Counted from the stretch's first letter, positions 51,945-61,093 are shown. The stretch is DNA of 64,000 nucleotides from an uncultured Selenomonas sp. (GCA_905372355.1 CAJPOT010000002.1:165078-229077); one strand, 5' to 3'. Made by a program: numbers and translations. The notes: a model not told the origin generated them from the letters alone.

Positions 51945-53291
51945 TTACGCTCCGTGCGCTTCGCGGACATCGGAGAGATCTTCGAGCGTCTTCTGCTTAC
52001 TTTCCTTGCCGCAGGCGATGACGACGATCGAGATCAGCACGAATACGGACGCGAACAGAGCGAAGATCGTCCCAATGCCGACGGAGCCGGCGAGCAGCAC
52101 GCCGACGAGCATCGGCGCGATCATGCCGCCGATGCGTCCAAAGCCCGCCGCCCAGCCGCTGCCGAGCGCGCGCATCGCCGTCGGGTACTGCTCGGGCGTG
52201 TAGGTGTAGATGACGCCCCATGCGCCGAGGTTGAAGAAGCTCATGCCAGCGCCCCAGGCGAGAAGCGCCGACGACGATTCGGCAGCGCCGAAGAAGTAGC
52301 TGCAAACGCCCGACAAGAGCAGAAATGCGGACAATGTATACTTGCGTCCGATGACCTCGACGAGCCACGCGGCAGCAAGATAGCCGGGCAGCTGCGCAAG
52401 CGTCATCATCAGCACATACTCGAAGGTCTTGACGACGGCGAAACCCTGCGCGTAGACGAGCGACGGCAGCCACATGAAGATGCCGTAGTAGCTGAAGACG
52501 ATGCCGAACCACGTCAGCCAAAGCATCGCCGTGCGCAGACGGAAGCCCTTTTGCCACAGCGCGGCAAATCCCGTCTCTCTGCCGCTCTCCCGCGGCAATA
52601 GTTCATCTGCCGTAAACGGACGATTCGCAAGACCGAGCTTTTCCTCCAGATGGCAGACGATTTCCTTCGCCTCCTCGACGCGCCCCTTCGCGAGCAGGTA
52701 GCGAACGGATTCGGGCAGGTGCAGGCGGATGAGGAACACATAGAGTGCAGGCAGAGCGCCGAGGAGGAACGCGAGCTTCCAACCGAACGTCGGAATGAAG
52801 AGATACGAGATGCAGGCGGCGACGAGCCAGCCGACGCCCCAGAAGCTCTCAAGAAGGACGATGAAGCGTCCGCGCAGCCGCGTCGGCGCATATTCGGTCA
52901 TGAGCGTGACGGCGACAGGCAGTTCGCCGCCGAGACCGAAGCCGACGAGGAAACGGAAGACGAGCAGCGATTCATAGCTCCAAGCCAGGGCGCAAAGCCC
53001 CGTCGATACACTGTAGAGCAGAACCGTCACAGTGAAGACCTTCTTGCGCCCCCAGCGATCGGCAAGCGAGCCCGCCACGACCGCCCCGAGCGCCATGCCG
53101 ATGAGTCCCACGGAGCCGATCCATCCCGCCTGCGCGGGACTCAGCCCCCAATCCTTGACCAAGAGCGGCAGGACAAAGGCGATCAGACCCGTATCCATCG
53201 CATCAAAGAGCCATCCCAGACCCGTGACGAGGAGCATCTTGTAGTGAAAAGAGCCAATGGGCAATTCTTCCAAACGACGCAGCATAAACAT
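51945..53291 (-). CDS. MFS transporter (sugar-porter/NiaP-like)
   Basis: 448-residue 12-helix major-facilitator transporter. ADRWGRKKVF (loop 2-3 motif), FRFLVGFGLGGELPVAVTLMTEYAPTRLRG and a second-half VIGRKYTLSAF. The pattern resembles NiaP or aromatic-acid/metabolite:H+ symporters; the substrate cannot be assigned. A good promoter lies upstream; crcB follows in the same transcript. Confidence 0.88.
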   Translation of the reverse strand: MFMLRRLEELPIGSFHYKMLLVTGLGWLFDAMDTGLIAFVLPLLVKDWGLSPAQAGWIGSVGLIGMALGAVVAGSLADRWGRKKVFTVTVLLYSVSTGLCALAWSYESLLVFRFLVGFGLGGELPVAVTLMTEYAPTRLRGRFIVLLESFWGVGWLVAACISYLFIPTFGWKLAFLLGALPALYVFLIRLHLPESVRYLLAKGRVEEAKEIVCHLEEKLGLANRPFTADELLPRESGRETGFAALWQKGFRLRTAMLWLTWFGIVFSYYGIFMWLPSLVYAQGFAVVKTFEYVLMMTLAQLPGYLAAAWLVEVIGRKYTLSAFLLLSGVCSYFFGAAESSSALLAWGAGMSFFNLGAWGVIYTYTPEQYPTAMRALGSGWAAGFGRIGGMIAPMLVGVLLAGSVGIGTIFALFASVFVLISIVVIACGKESKQKTLEDLSDVREAHGA

Positions 53292-53350
53292 CCACTTCCT
53301 TTGAAAATAAAATCATATCTTCTCCGCCCTGAACAAAGGCGTCGCCCTTT

Positions 53351-53378
53351 ATTATACCACCTATGCACCGCAGGTCAA
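53351..53378 (-). promoter_or_regulatory. Promoter of MFS-crcB
   Basis: Minus strand TTGACC (53373-53378), 16-bp spacer, perfect TATAAT (53351-53356), about 60 bp before the MFS start. Confidence 0.7.
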
Positions 53379-53394
53379 GTCTTTCCTACAGGAC

Positions 53395-53429
53395 GCAAAG
53401 AAGCGCCATCGCGAACGACGGCGCTTCTT
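53395..53429 (-). terminator. Terminator at the end of the polyamine operon
   Basis: Minus strand AAGAAGCGCCGTCG-TTCGC-GATGGCGCTTCTT, overlapping the nspC stop region, followed by TGCG rather than a good T-tract; the T-run is within the 3' arm. Confidence 0.65.
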
Positions 53430-53430
53430 C

Positions 53431-54594
53431 CTAGGACAGGCGCATCTTGAAATCCTCGTAGCCGAAGCGGTGCACGACCTGCCATGCGCCCGTTTCATCG
53501 ACGGCGACGATCGCGGGCAGCGGCATACCGTTGAAGGTGTTGTTCTTCACCATCGTATAGATCGCCATGTCGCCGAAGACGATGCGACGGGAGGCAGCAA
53601 GCGGCGCATCGAACGAGTATGTGCCGATCGTGTCGCCTGCAAGGCACGTCGGCCCCGCAAAGGTATAGGCGAAGGGCTTCTCCCCTGCCTCGCCCGCACC
53701 CAGAACGGGCGGGCGGTACGGCATCTCGATAACATCGGGCATGTGACATGCCGCCGACGTGTCGAGGATGGCGACAGGCGTATCGTTTTCAACGATTTCC
53801 AGTACCTCGGCGACGAGGAATCCCGCATCGAGCGCGATCGCCTCGCCCGGCTCGATATAGACCTTGAGTCCGTATTTCGTTTGCATACGCATAATGCACC
53901 GTTTCAGCAGGTCGATGTCGTAGCCCTCGCGCGTGATATGGTGTCCGCCGCCAAAGTTGATCCACTCCATCTGCGGCAGCCATGCGCCGAACTTCTCCTC
54001 GACGGCTTCGAGCGTCTCCGCCAGCGGCTCCGCCCCCTGCTCGCAAAGCGTATGAAAGTGCAGCCCCGTCAGCCCTTCCATCTTGTCGGGGCGAAAATCG
54101 CCGCACTTGACGCCGAGACGCGAGCCTGCCGAGCATGGGTCATAGATCGCGTGCTCCTGCGTCGAATGCTCGGGATTGATGCGAAGGCCGCACGCGCAGC
54201 CGTGCTTCAAGGCAAACTCACCGTACTTTTCCCACTGGGCGAAGGAGTTGAATACGATGTGGTCGGCGATCTTGACGATCTCCGCCATGTCCTCAGCTTT
54301 GAACGCCGGCGAAAAGACGTGGTTCTCCTTGCCCGGCATTTCTTCGTATGCAAGACGCGCCTCAAAGAGACCGCTCGCCGCCGCTCCTGCAAGGTATTCG
54401 GCGATGAGCGGATAGAAGCGGAACATCGAAAACGCCTTCTGTGCCAGAAGTACATATGCGCCCGTCTCCTGCTGCAAGTCGCGCAGGACGGCGAGATTCC
54501 TGCGCAGAAGCTCCTCCATGACGACGTAGGAGGGCGTCGGCACGGCATGGAAAATTTCTGCGTACTTCTCGAATTTCCCGAAAGTCTCGCCCAT
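53431..54594 (-). CDS. nspC: Carboxynorspermidine decarboxylase
   Basis: 387-residue fold-III PLP decarboxylase that converts carboxynorspermidine or carboxyspermidine to the triamine. PLP-Lys context LLAQKAFSMF; also FGGGHHITREGYD, YIEPGEAIALDAG and TFAGPTCLAGDTIGTY, typical of NspC. The ATG shares a TGATG junction with the dehydrogenase stop. It pairs functionally with the preceding dehydrogenase. Confidence 0.93.
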   Translation of the reverse strand: MGETFGKFEKYAEIFHAVPTPSYVVMEELLRRNLAVLRDLQQETGAYVLLAQKAFSMFRFYPLIAEYLAGAAASGLFEARLAYEEMPGKENHVFSPAFKAEDMAEIVKIADHIVFNSFAQWEKYGEFALKHGCACGLRINPEHSTQEHAIYDPCSAGSRLGVKCGDFRPDKMEGLTGLHFHTLCEQGAEPLAETLEAVEEKFGAWLPQMEWINFGGGHHITREGYDIDLLKRCIMRMQTKYGLKVYIEPGEAIALDAGFLVAEVLEIVENDTPVAILDTSAACHMPDVIEMPYRPPVLGAGEAGEKPFAYTFAGPTCLAGDTIGTYSFDAPLAASRRIVFGDMAIYTMVKNNTFNGMPLPAIVAVDETGAWQVVHRFGYEDFKMRLS

Positions 54595-55793
54595 CAATCG
54601 ACAAGCTCCGGCGTGAAGCTCTCCTGCCACGGCAAACCCCAGAGATTCAGCGCATCCATGAACGGATCGGGATCGAACTGCTCGATGTTATAGACGCCCG
54701 CGCCCTTCCATGTGCCGTTCATCACGAGCATCGCGCCGATCATCGCAGGCACGCCCGTCGTGTAGGAAACCGCCTGCGAGCCGACTTCCTTGTAGCACGC
54801 TTCGTGATCGCAGACATTGTAGAGATAGTACGTCTTTTCCTTGCCGTCTTTCTTGCCGCGGAAGATGCAGCCAATGTTCGTCTTGCCCTTCGTCCTCGGG
54901 CCAAGGCTCGCGGGATCGGGCAGAACTGCCTTGAGGAACTGCAGCGGAATGATCTTCTTGCCCTCGAACTCAATCGGCTCGATCGAAGTCATGCCGACAT
55001 TTTCCAGGCACTTGAGGTGGCGCAGGTAGCTCTCGCCGAACGTCATGAAGAAGCGGATGCGGCGAATGCCGGGGATATTGATCGCGAGCGACTCCAGCTC
55101 CTCGTGATGCAAGAGGTACATATCCTTCTCGCCGACCTCGGGGAAGTTGTAGACGCGCTTGATCTCCATCGGCTCCGTCTCGACCCACTTGCCGTTTTCC
55201 CAATAGCTTCCCTTCGCCGAAACCTCGCGGATGTTGATCTCGGGGTTGAAGTTCGTCGCAAACGGATAGCCGTGATCGCCCGCGTTGCAGTCAAGAATGT
55301 CGATGTAGTTGATCTCGTCGAAGTGATGCTTCAAGGCGTAAGCGGAAAAGACGCCCGTGACGCCCGGGTCGAATCCCGAGCCGAGCAGCGCCGTGATGCC
55401 GGCTTCCTTGAAGCGGTCATTGTACTCCCACTGCCATTTGTATTCAAACTTCGCCGTGTCCTCTGGCTCGTAGTTCGCCGTATCGACGTAGTGCGTCTTC
55501 GTCGCAAGGCATGCGTCCATGATCGTCAGATCTTGGTACGGCAATGCGAGATTCAAGACGACATCAGGCTTCTCTCGCTCGATCAGGGAGATGAGCTCGT
55601 CCGTCTTGTCCGCATCCACCTGCGCCGTCGTGATTTTCGTCTTGCCGCCCGCGAGCTTTTCCTTCAATGCGTCGCACTTCGCCTTCGTGCGGCTCGCAAT
55701 GCAGATTTCCTCAAAGGCGTCGCTGTTCTGGCAGCACTTGTGCACGGCGACGCTTGCGACGCCGCCCGCGCCGATGATCAAAGCCTTTCCCAT
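54594..55793 (-). CDS. Carboxynorspermidine/carboxyspermidine dehydrogenase (saccharopine dehydrogenase family)
   Basis: 399-residue NADPH enzyme that reductively condenses aspartate semialdehyde with a diamine. N-terminal Rossmann motif LIIGAGGVASVAVHKCC, GSGFDPGVTGVFSAYALKHHF, NIREVSAKGSYWENGKW. The nspC partner immediately downstream identifies it as CASDH (LYS1-like) rather than saccharopine dehydrogenase. The asd gene at 29-30 kb makes the aldehyde substrate. Confidence 0.92.
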   Translation of the reverse strand: MGKALIIGAGGVASVAVHKCCQNSDAFEEICIASRTKAKCDALKEKLAGGKTKITTAQVDADKTDELISLIEREKPDVVLNLALPYQDLTIMDACLATKTHYVDTANYEPEDTAKFEYKWQWEYNDRFKEAGITALLGSGFDPGVTGVFSAYALKHHFDEINYIDILDCNAGDHGYPFATNFNPEINIREVSAKGSYWENGKWVETEPMEIKRVYNFPEVGEKDMYLLHHEELESLAINIPGIRRIRFFMTFGESYLRHLKCLENVGMTSIEPIEFEGKKIIPLQFLKAVLPDPASLGPRTKGKTNIGCIFRGKKDGKEKTYYLYNVCDHEACYKEVGSQAVSYTTGVPAMIGAMLVMNGTWKGAGVYNIEQFDPDPFMDALNLWGLPWQESFTPELVD

Positions 55794-55836
55794 GATTTTC
55801 CTCCTGTCGTCAACTCAAGGGCGTTCGCCGCCCGCA

Positions 55837-56718
55837 TCAAACTATCTCTGCACCGCGAATCGCCGGTTCTTCCCAAGCGAGAAGCATCTCTCTGAGGAGC
55901 TTCAAGGCCACCGCCGTCGATGCGCCGCTCGCATCGTAGTGCGGCGACAGTTCGACCATGTCGCAGCCGACGATGCGGTCGAGCCGCAGCGTCTTTCGGA
56001 GCGCACGAAGAAGATCGAGGAAGCTCACACCGCCCGGCTCGGGCGTGCCCGTACCGGGAAAAACACTCGGATCGAGCACATCGAGATCGAGCGTCAGGTA
56101 CACGGGCTTTCCCATGAGTTCAGCAAGACTCCATTCAAGCCCCGTGAAATCAAAGCGCTGCAAATGTGTGTGCTCCTTCGCCCAGAGGAACTCCGCGCGC
56201 TCGCCGCTCCGTATGCCAAACTGATAAATGCGCCCGTCACCCAGGATGTCCCAGGCGCGGCGCATGATCGTTGCGTGCGAGAGCTTCGCGCCCAAGTAAT
56301 CATCGCGCAAGTCCGTATGTGCATCGAAATGTACGATATGGAGGTCTTCGTAGCATTCGGCGAGCGCACGCACGACGGGAAGCGTCACGAGATGCTCGCC
56401 GCCGATCATGAAGGGCTTCTTGCCATCGGCGAGCAGGTTCCGCGCAAAGTCCTCGATCTGCCCTAAAGCGCGAGCCGTATCACCAAAGCAAAGCTCCAAG
56501 TCGCCGCCGTCAAAGACGCGCGCCTCCTCCATATCAAGGTCGAAATATGGGCTGTACGTCTCCAGCCCATACGACTCGGCACGCATCGTGCGACTCGCAA
56601 AGCGCGTGCCCGGGCGAAACGACGTCGTCGAATCGAAAGGTGCGCCGAAGAGCACGATGCGCGACTCTTCGTATGAAGTCTCGCAGCCAAGAAAAGTTTC
56701 TACATTATCTTTCAACAT
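55837..56718 (-). CDS. speB: Agmatinase (ureohydrolase family)
   Basis: 293-residue Mn-dependent ureohydrolase that converts agmatine to putrescine and urea. Metal motifs: GGEHLVTLP, VHFDAHTDLRDDY and LTLDLDVLDPSVFPGTGTPEPGG. Starting at MLKDNVETFLG fits the family; it lies 14 bases inside the end of speE. Adjacent speA supplies agmatine. Confidence 0.94.
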   Translation of the reverse strand: MLKDNVETFLGCETSYEESRIVLFGAPFDSTTSFRPGTRFASRTMRAESYGLETYSPYFDLDMEEARVFDGGDLELCFGDTARALGQIEDFARNLLADGKKPFMIGGEHLVTLPVVRALAECYEDLHIVHFDAHTDLRDDYLGAKLSHATIMRRAWDILGDGRIYQFGIRSGERAEFLWAKEHTHLQRFDFTGLEWSLAELMGKPVYLTLDLDVLDPSVFPGTGTPEPGGVSFLDLLRALRKTLRLDRIVGCDMVELSPHYDASGASTAVALKLLREMLLAWEEPAIRGAEIV

Positions 56719-57559
56719 CGCGCAGCATCTCCTCCACATAGGTCGGCAAGGCGAAAGCGCCGATATGCAGCTTCGTATTGTAGTAGCGCGTCTTGATGCC
56801 GAGCCGCTTCCAACGCTGCCAATCAACACCCTCGATGGGCGCACGCTTCTTCGACGCGAAGCCGAAGAGCCAGTGCCCCGACGGATACGTCGGGATATGC
56901 GCCTGATAGACGCGGCTGATGGGGAACGACTCGACGATGCGCTTGTGCGCACGCTGCATGGCATAGGCGTCGTCCTTGTAAAACGGGCTTTCGTGCTGAT
57001 TGACCATGATGCCGTCCTCGTGCAGAGCTTTGAAGCAGTTACCGTAGAACTCCTTCGTAAAAAGCCCCTCGCCCGGCCCGAAAGGATCGGTCGAATCCAC
57101 GAGGATCAAATCGTATTCGTCCTCGGGCTGACGGATGAAACGCAGTCCGTCCTCGAAAAAGAAACGAATGCGCGGATCTGCAAGGCACGCCGCTGTCTGC
57201 GGCAAGTGCTCGCGGCATGCCTCGACGACCATCTCGTCGATCTCCACGAGGTCGATGCGCTCGACGCTCTTGTAGCGCAGAAGCTCGCGCACCGTGCCGC
57301 CGTCGCCACCGCCGATGACGAGAATGCGCTTCGCCTCGGGATTGACGCACATCGGCACATGCACGATCATCTCATGGTAGATGAACTCATCCTTCTCCGT
57401 CAGCATCATGTAGCCGTCAATCGTCAGAAAGCGCCCGAATTCCGGCGATTCGAAGATATCGATGCGCTGGAATTCGCTCCTGCCCGAGTAGATTTGCCGA
57501 TCGACCTTGATGGAAAAACCCGCATCCTTTGTGTGCTTCTCCGTAAACCAAAGATTCAT
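56705..57559 (-). CDS. speE: Polyamine aminopropyltransferase (spermidine synthase)
   Basis: 284-residue SpeE that transfers an aminopropyl group from decarboxylated SAM to putrescine or cadaverine. SAM-fold motifs: LVIGGGDGGTVRELLR, DLVEIDEMVVEACREHLP and LILVDSTDPFGPGEGLFTKEF. Starts MNLWFTEKHTKDAG, typical. It overlaps speA by 4 bases. Confidence 0.96.
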   Translation of the reverse strand: MNLWFTEKHTKDAGFSIKVDRQIYSGRSEFQRIDIFESPEFGRFLTIDGYMMLTEKDEFIYHEMIVHVPMCVNPEAKRILVIGGGDGGTVRELLRYKSVERIDLVEIDEMVVEACREHLPQTAACLADPRIRFFFEDGLRFIRQPEDEYDLILVDSTDPFGPGEGLFTKEFYGNCFKALHEDGIMVNQHESPFYKDDAYAMQRAHKRIVESFPISRVYQAHIPTYPSGHWLFGFASKKRAPIEGVDWQRWKRLGIKTRYYNTKLHIGAFALPTYVEEMLRDVER

Positions 57560-59025
57560 GCCTCAGTCTCCTTCATCACGTTGAGCCGTCGGATTTCCAT
57601 ATCCTCAGGCCCCGTCAGCGAGCAGCCCTTCTTCTTCGCGTAGCGGATATAATCGAGGATGTCCGCCGTCACAAGCTCGCCCGGTGCGAGGATCGGAATG
57701 CCCGGCGGATAGCACATGACAAATTCGCCCGCGACGCGTCCCGCCGTCTCGGCGATGGGAAGCGCCTCCTTCTCAGCGTAGAACGCCTCCTGCGGGCCGC
57801 AGACGACCTTCGGGCTGATGTACTCGACCTCCAGCATGTTTTTCGGCGGCTTCTTATAGTTGCGCCGAATTTCGGCGAGCGCGGATACGAGACGCTCAAT
57901 GTCCTTGGGGCGGTCGCCGATCGAGACGTAGGCGAGGAGGTTCGCCATGTCGCCGAACTCCGTCTGAATGTCGTACTCGTCGCGCAAGAGATCATAGACC
58001 TCGATGCCCGCAAGTCCCAGAGAGCGCGTGAAGATCGAAAGTTTTGTGACATCGAAATCGAAGACGGCGTCGCCATCGGCAAGTTCCTTCGCATAGGCAT
58101 AGTAATCGCCGATGGCGTTGATCTCAGAACGCGCATATTCGACGTGACGGATGACCTTATCGATCGTCTCGCGCCCACGAATCGCAAGGTTGCGCCGCGA
58201 GATATCGAGGCTTACCATAAGGAGGTACGACGCACTCGTCGTCTGTGTGAGATTGATGATCTGATGCACATAGCCCTCGTGCACGCGCTCGCCGATCAAA
58301 AGGAGCGAGCTTTGCGTCAGAGAGCCGCCCGACTTGTGCATGCTCACCGACGCCATGTCCGCCCCCGCCGCCATGGCGGAAACGGGCAAATGATCGTGGA
58401 AGTAGAAGTGCGTGCCGTGCGCCTCATCGGCGAGGAGCAGCATGCCGTGCGCATGAGCGAGATCGGCGATGGCGCGGATGTTCGAGCATATCCCGTAATA
58501 CGTCGGATTGTTGACGAAGATCGCCCTCGCGTCCGGATTCTCCTCGATCGCACGCTCGACATCGGCGAGCCTCATGCCGAGCGCGATGCCGAGCCGCCGA
58601 TCCATCTGTGGATTCACATAGACAGGAACAGCGCCCGAGAGGATCATCGCGTTGATGACGCTTCGATGCACATTGCGCGGCAGGATGATCTTCTCGCCGC
58701 GCTTCGCCGCCGTCAGAATCATCGTCTGCACCGAACTCGTTGTGCCGCCGACCATGAAGAATGCGTGTGCCGCACCGAACGCCCGCGCCGCCAACTCCTC
58801 CGCCTCGCGAATCACCGATACGGGATGGCAAAGGTTGTCGAGCATCTTCATCGAATTGACGTCGACGGAAAGGCACTTCTCGCCAAGAAAGTCCACAAGC
58901 TCCGCGTTGCCGCGTCCGCGCTTGTGCCCCGGCACGTCAAAAGGCACGACGCGCCTGCTCTTGAAGCGCTCCAGAGCTTCAAGAACAGGCGCCCTGTCCT
59001 GCGTATAGTAGTCGAATGCTTCCAA
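57556..59025 (-). CDS. speA: Orn/Lys/Arg decarboxylase family protein (probable arginine decarboxylase)
   Basis: 489-residue fold-I PLP decarboxylase without the N-terminal wing domain, like Bacillus SpeA. DVPGHKRGRGN, VNNPTYYGICSNI, DEAHGTHFYFH and the PLP-lysine motif SMHKSGGSLTQSS. The agmatinase gene in the same operon favours arginine as substrate; lysine or ornithine cannot be excluded. The start is a TTG with GGAGG 11 bases upstream; no better start matches the family. It lies 41 bp after speD. Confidence 0.88.
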   Translation of the reverse strand: MEAFDYYTQDRAPVLEALERFKSRRVVPFDVPGHKRGRGNAELVDFLGEKCLSVDVNSMKMLDNLCHPVSVIREAEELAARAFGAAHAFFMVGGTTSSVQTMILTAAKRGEKIILPRNVHRSVINAMILSGAVPVYVNPQMDRRLGIALGMRLADVERAIEENPDARAIFVNNPTYYGICSNIRAIADLAHAHGMLLLADEAHGTHFYFHDHLPVSAMAAGADMASVSMHKSGGSLTQSSLLLIGERVHEGYVHQIINLTQTTSASYLLMVSLDISRRNLAIRGRETIDKVIRHVEYARSEINAIGDYYAYAKELADGDAVFDFDVTKLSIFTRSLGLAGIEVYDLLRDEYDIQTEFGDMANLLAYVSIGDRPKDIERLVSALAEIRRNYKKPPKNMLEVEYISPKVVCGPQEAFYAEKEALPIAETAGRVAGEFVMCYPPGIPILAPGELVTADILDYIRYAKKKGCSLTGPEDMEIRRLNVMKETEA

Positions 59026-59066
59026 TCCTTCTTTTTCCTCCCAAAGAGCAAAGCGCGAAGCCTCGC

Positions 59067-59840
59067 TCAGAATACATTGCTGCCGCTGTAGATCTCAATC
59101 ATCTCGCGCCGCAGGCTGTTGCTGATCGCGAGCCGCGTCTTCGGCGGTATCTCGTAAATATCCGTATTGAAGAGGTAATTCTGCAGCTCGATTTCCTTGA
59201 TGAGCATGCGCGTGTGGAAAATATTCGCCTGATAGACATTGATGTCCATGGCGTCGTACGTCGCCAAAGTCTCCGACTTGATATACTCTTGAATCGACGA
59301 CATCTTATCGTCCATGAAGAGCTTCTTTCCCGTCACATCTCGCGTGAAGCCGCGCACGCGGTAATCCATCGTGATGATGTCCGAATCGAACTTGCCAATG
59401 AGGTAGTCGAGCGTCTTCAAAGGCGTGATCTCGCCGCACGTCGCCACGTCGATGTCGACGCGAAACGTCGCGATGCTCGTCTCGGGATGGAACTCGGGGT
59501 ATGTATGCACGGTCACATGACTCTTGTCGAGGTGCGCGACGATCTCGTCATTCATCAGCGGCTTCTTGTGCCCTGCTGCATCCTCTTCCGAAATGAGGAA
59601 GGTCACGCTCGCGCCCTGCGGATCGTAATCCTGCTTCGAGATGCTCAAGACATGTGCGCCGATCATCTCTGTCACGCGCATGAGGATCTTCGTCAATCGC
59701 TCTGAGTTGTACTGCGAGTCAATATATTTGATGTAGTCCTGCTGCTCACGCTGCGATTTCGCGTAGCAAATATCGTAGATATTAAAGCTCAAAGACTTCG
59801 TCAGATTATTGAACCCGTATAACTTCAGCTTTCCTTCCAA
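59067..59840 (-). CDS. speD: S-adenosylmethionine decarboxylase proenzyme, E. coli-like class
   Basis: 257-residue pyruvoyl enzyme. The self-cleavage site and pyruvoyl Ser are in HLDKSHVTVHTYPE. FRVDIDVATCGEITPLK supplies the catalytic Cys region, and DYRVRGFTRDVTGKK is also conserved. The length and motifs match the larger gamma-proteobacterial class, not the short Thermotoga/Bacillus class. The start is a TTG (59840), supported by family alignment; the Shine-Dalgarno is not ideal. First gene of the six-gene polyamine operon. Confidence 0.92.
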   Translation of the reverse strand: MEGKLKLYGFNNLTKSLSFNIYDICYAKSQREQQDYIKYIDSQYNSERLTKILMRVTEMIGAHVLSISKQDYDPQGASVTFLISEEDAAGHKKPLMNDEIVAHLDKSHVTVHTYPEFHPETSIATFRVDIDVATCGEITPLKTLDYLIGKFDSDIITMDYRVRGFTRDVTGKKLFMDDKMSSIQEYIKSETLATYDAMDINVYQANIFHTRMLIKEIELQNYLFNTDIYEIPPKTRLAISNSLRREMIEIYSGSNVF

Positions 59841-59870
59841 CCCGAACGTCCCATCCTTCCCTTGGCTGAC

Positions 59871-59910
59871 AAGAAAAGGCAGACAACGAGCTATCGCTGC
59901 GTCACCTGCC
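59871..59910 (-). terminator. Terminator-like hairpin in the speD leader (possible attenuator)
   Basis: Minus strand GGCAG...CTGCC encloses GAC-g-CAGCG/CGTTG-tc pairing, followed by TTTTCTTG. It lies within the roughly 95-nt leader between the promoter and speD, a position typical of transcription attenuation. Confidence 0.6.
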
Positions 59911-59940
59911 GTTCATTTTCGTTTTTGCTAGCTCTGCCTT

Positions 59941-59969
59941 ATTATAATGGAAATTTCGTGCTTTGACAA
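59941..59969 (-). promoter_or_regulatory. Promoter of the polyamine operon
   Basis: Minus strand TTGTCA (59964-59969), 17-bp spacer, perfect TATAAT (59941-59946). No other promoter of this quality lies before speD. Confidence 0.75.
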
Positions 59970-59998
59970 GACTTCATCACTGCAAGCTGGAGGACAAC

Positions 59999-60868
59999 TC
60001 ACCCTTTGACGAGCGCTGCGTATTTGGCACGTTCCGCCGCAGGAATCTGCAAAATATCCATCGCCTTTTCCATGGAAAAGTTCAATTTCTCCATCATGCT
60101 GCGAATAGAAAGCGCCATCCCTTCGGCTTTTCCTTCGGCTTTTCCTTCGGCTTTTCCTTCAGCCTTGCCCTTGGCAAGACCCTGACGTTCCCCTTCCCTG
60201 AAACCCTCTTTCCTTTCCTCCATCATTTTCATCGCGAAAGTCACGTAACTCACCCTCTCTTCGTTCTCTTTCTTGATTCGCCGAATTTCCTCGTCAATTT
60301 CCTTTACAAGAGGATTGTCGCATACGATACCGTTCACATAATCGAGAAACGCTTTGACTCCTTCATCCACATCATTCAGCGTACCCTTAGCATTTAAGAA
60401 AATTTTTATTGCTCCATCAGAAAGCTCAAGCTTCTTATCCTCCACGCATAGATTGCGAAAAGTGTAGATATGCCGCCCCTTGCTGAAAGGATCAAAAGGA
60501 CAGATAAAAATGATAACGGTTTTATTCAAGTCGTCATAGTCCGCACCTGCCGCCAAGAGATCGGCATCAATCATTGACTGGTAGTAGCGCGTACGCTTGA
60601 AAAGACTTTCCCCTTCAAGCATACGAACCTGCATTTCGATGTTGTATACTGTATTAGCATCGTCGCGCACATAGACATCCATGCGAACACCCTTGCCTTG
60701 ATAGCGTGCGCCCATGGATTTTTCTGTTTCCAGATAATGGATGTCCTTGATTTCCACACGGAGAATTCCTTGCAGCAAGTTCAGGCATATCCGTTTGACG
60801 CCCATGATGAGTTTGAACATGTAATCATCTTGAATCGTCAAGTCTTCCCACGGCTTGATGCGGTACAT
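59999..60868 (-). CDS. Rpn family recombination-promoting nuclease/putative transposase (PD-(D/E)XK)
   Basis: 289-residue protein of the Rpn/PDDEXK-2 transposase-derived nuclease family. N-terminal DDYMFKLIMG, then MDVYVRDDANTVYNIEMQVR, where the Asp and the E-x-Q form the nuclease core, followed by RTRYYQSMID. The C-terminal half is helical with a Gly-Lys-Ala-Glu-Gly repeat of four units. Such proteins cut DNA and are often phase-variable or diversified at the C-terminus. The ATG at MYRIKPWEDL was chosen (GAGGAAG upstream). Confidence 0.88.
   Translation of the reverse strand: MYRIKPWEDLTIQDDYMFKLIMGVKRICLNLLQGILRVEIKDIHYLETEKSMGARYQGKGVRMDVYVRDDANTVYNIEMQVRMLEGESLFKRTRYYQSMIDADLLAAGADYDDLNKTVIIFICPFDPFSKGRHIYTFRNLCVEDKKLELSDGAIKIFLNAKGTLNDVDEGVKAFLDYVNGIVCDNPLVKEIDEEIRRIKKENEERVSYVTFAMKMMEERKEGFREGERQGLAKGKAEGKAEGKAEGKAEGMALSIRSMMEKLNFSMEKAMDILQIPAAERAKYAALVKG
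60121..60168. repeat. 12-bp tandem repeat inside the Rpn nuclease gene
   Basis: CTTCGGCTTTTC repeated three times plus a degenerate fourth copy. On the minus strand it encodes the (K/A/E/G) repeat. Copy changes keep the frame, so the tract can vary protein length without breaking it. Confidence 0.85.
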
Positions 60869-60997
60869 CTTCCTCACTTCCTTATTTGTATTATACTACA
60901 TTTTGCCGCATTCCGCCAAGAATTGCTGCAGCAACAACCTGCATACAATGTCCAAAAAACTAACGGTTGCACGTGCAGCTCACTCGATTCTTCACAT

Positions 60998-61036
60998 AGA
61001 AAAATCCCCAAGAAAATTGGACTTCTCGGGGATTTT
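60998..61036 (-). terminator. Intrinsic terminator after htpG
   Basis: Minus strand AAAATCCCCGAGAA pairs with TTCTTGGGGATTTT around GTCCAATT (A-T and G-T pairs at the tip), then TTTC. It lies about 58 bp after the htpG stop. Confidence 0.8.
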
Positions 61037-61093
61037 CATTTTTATATAAGCGACTGCTTCACTCGCATCCGTCACTTATCACACCATTTTTCC

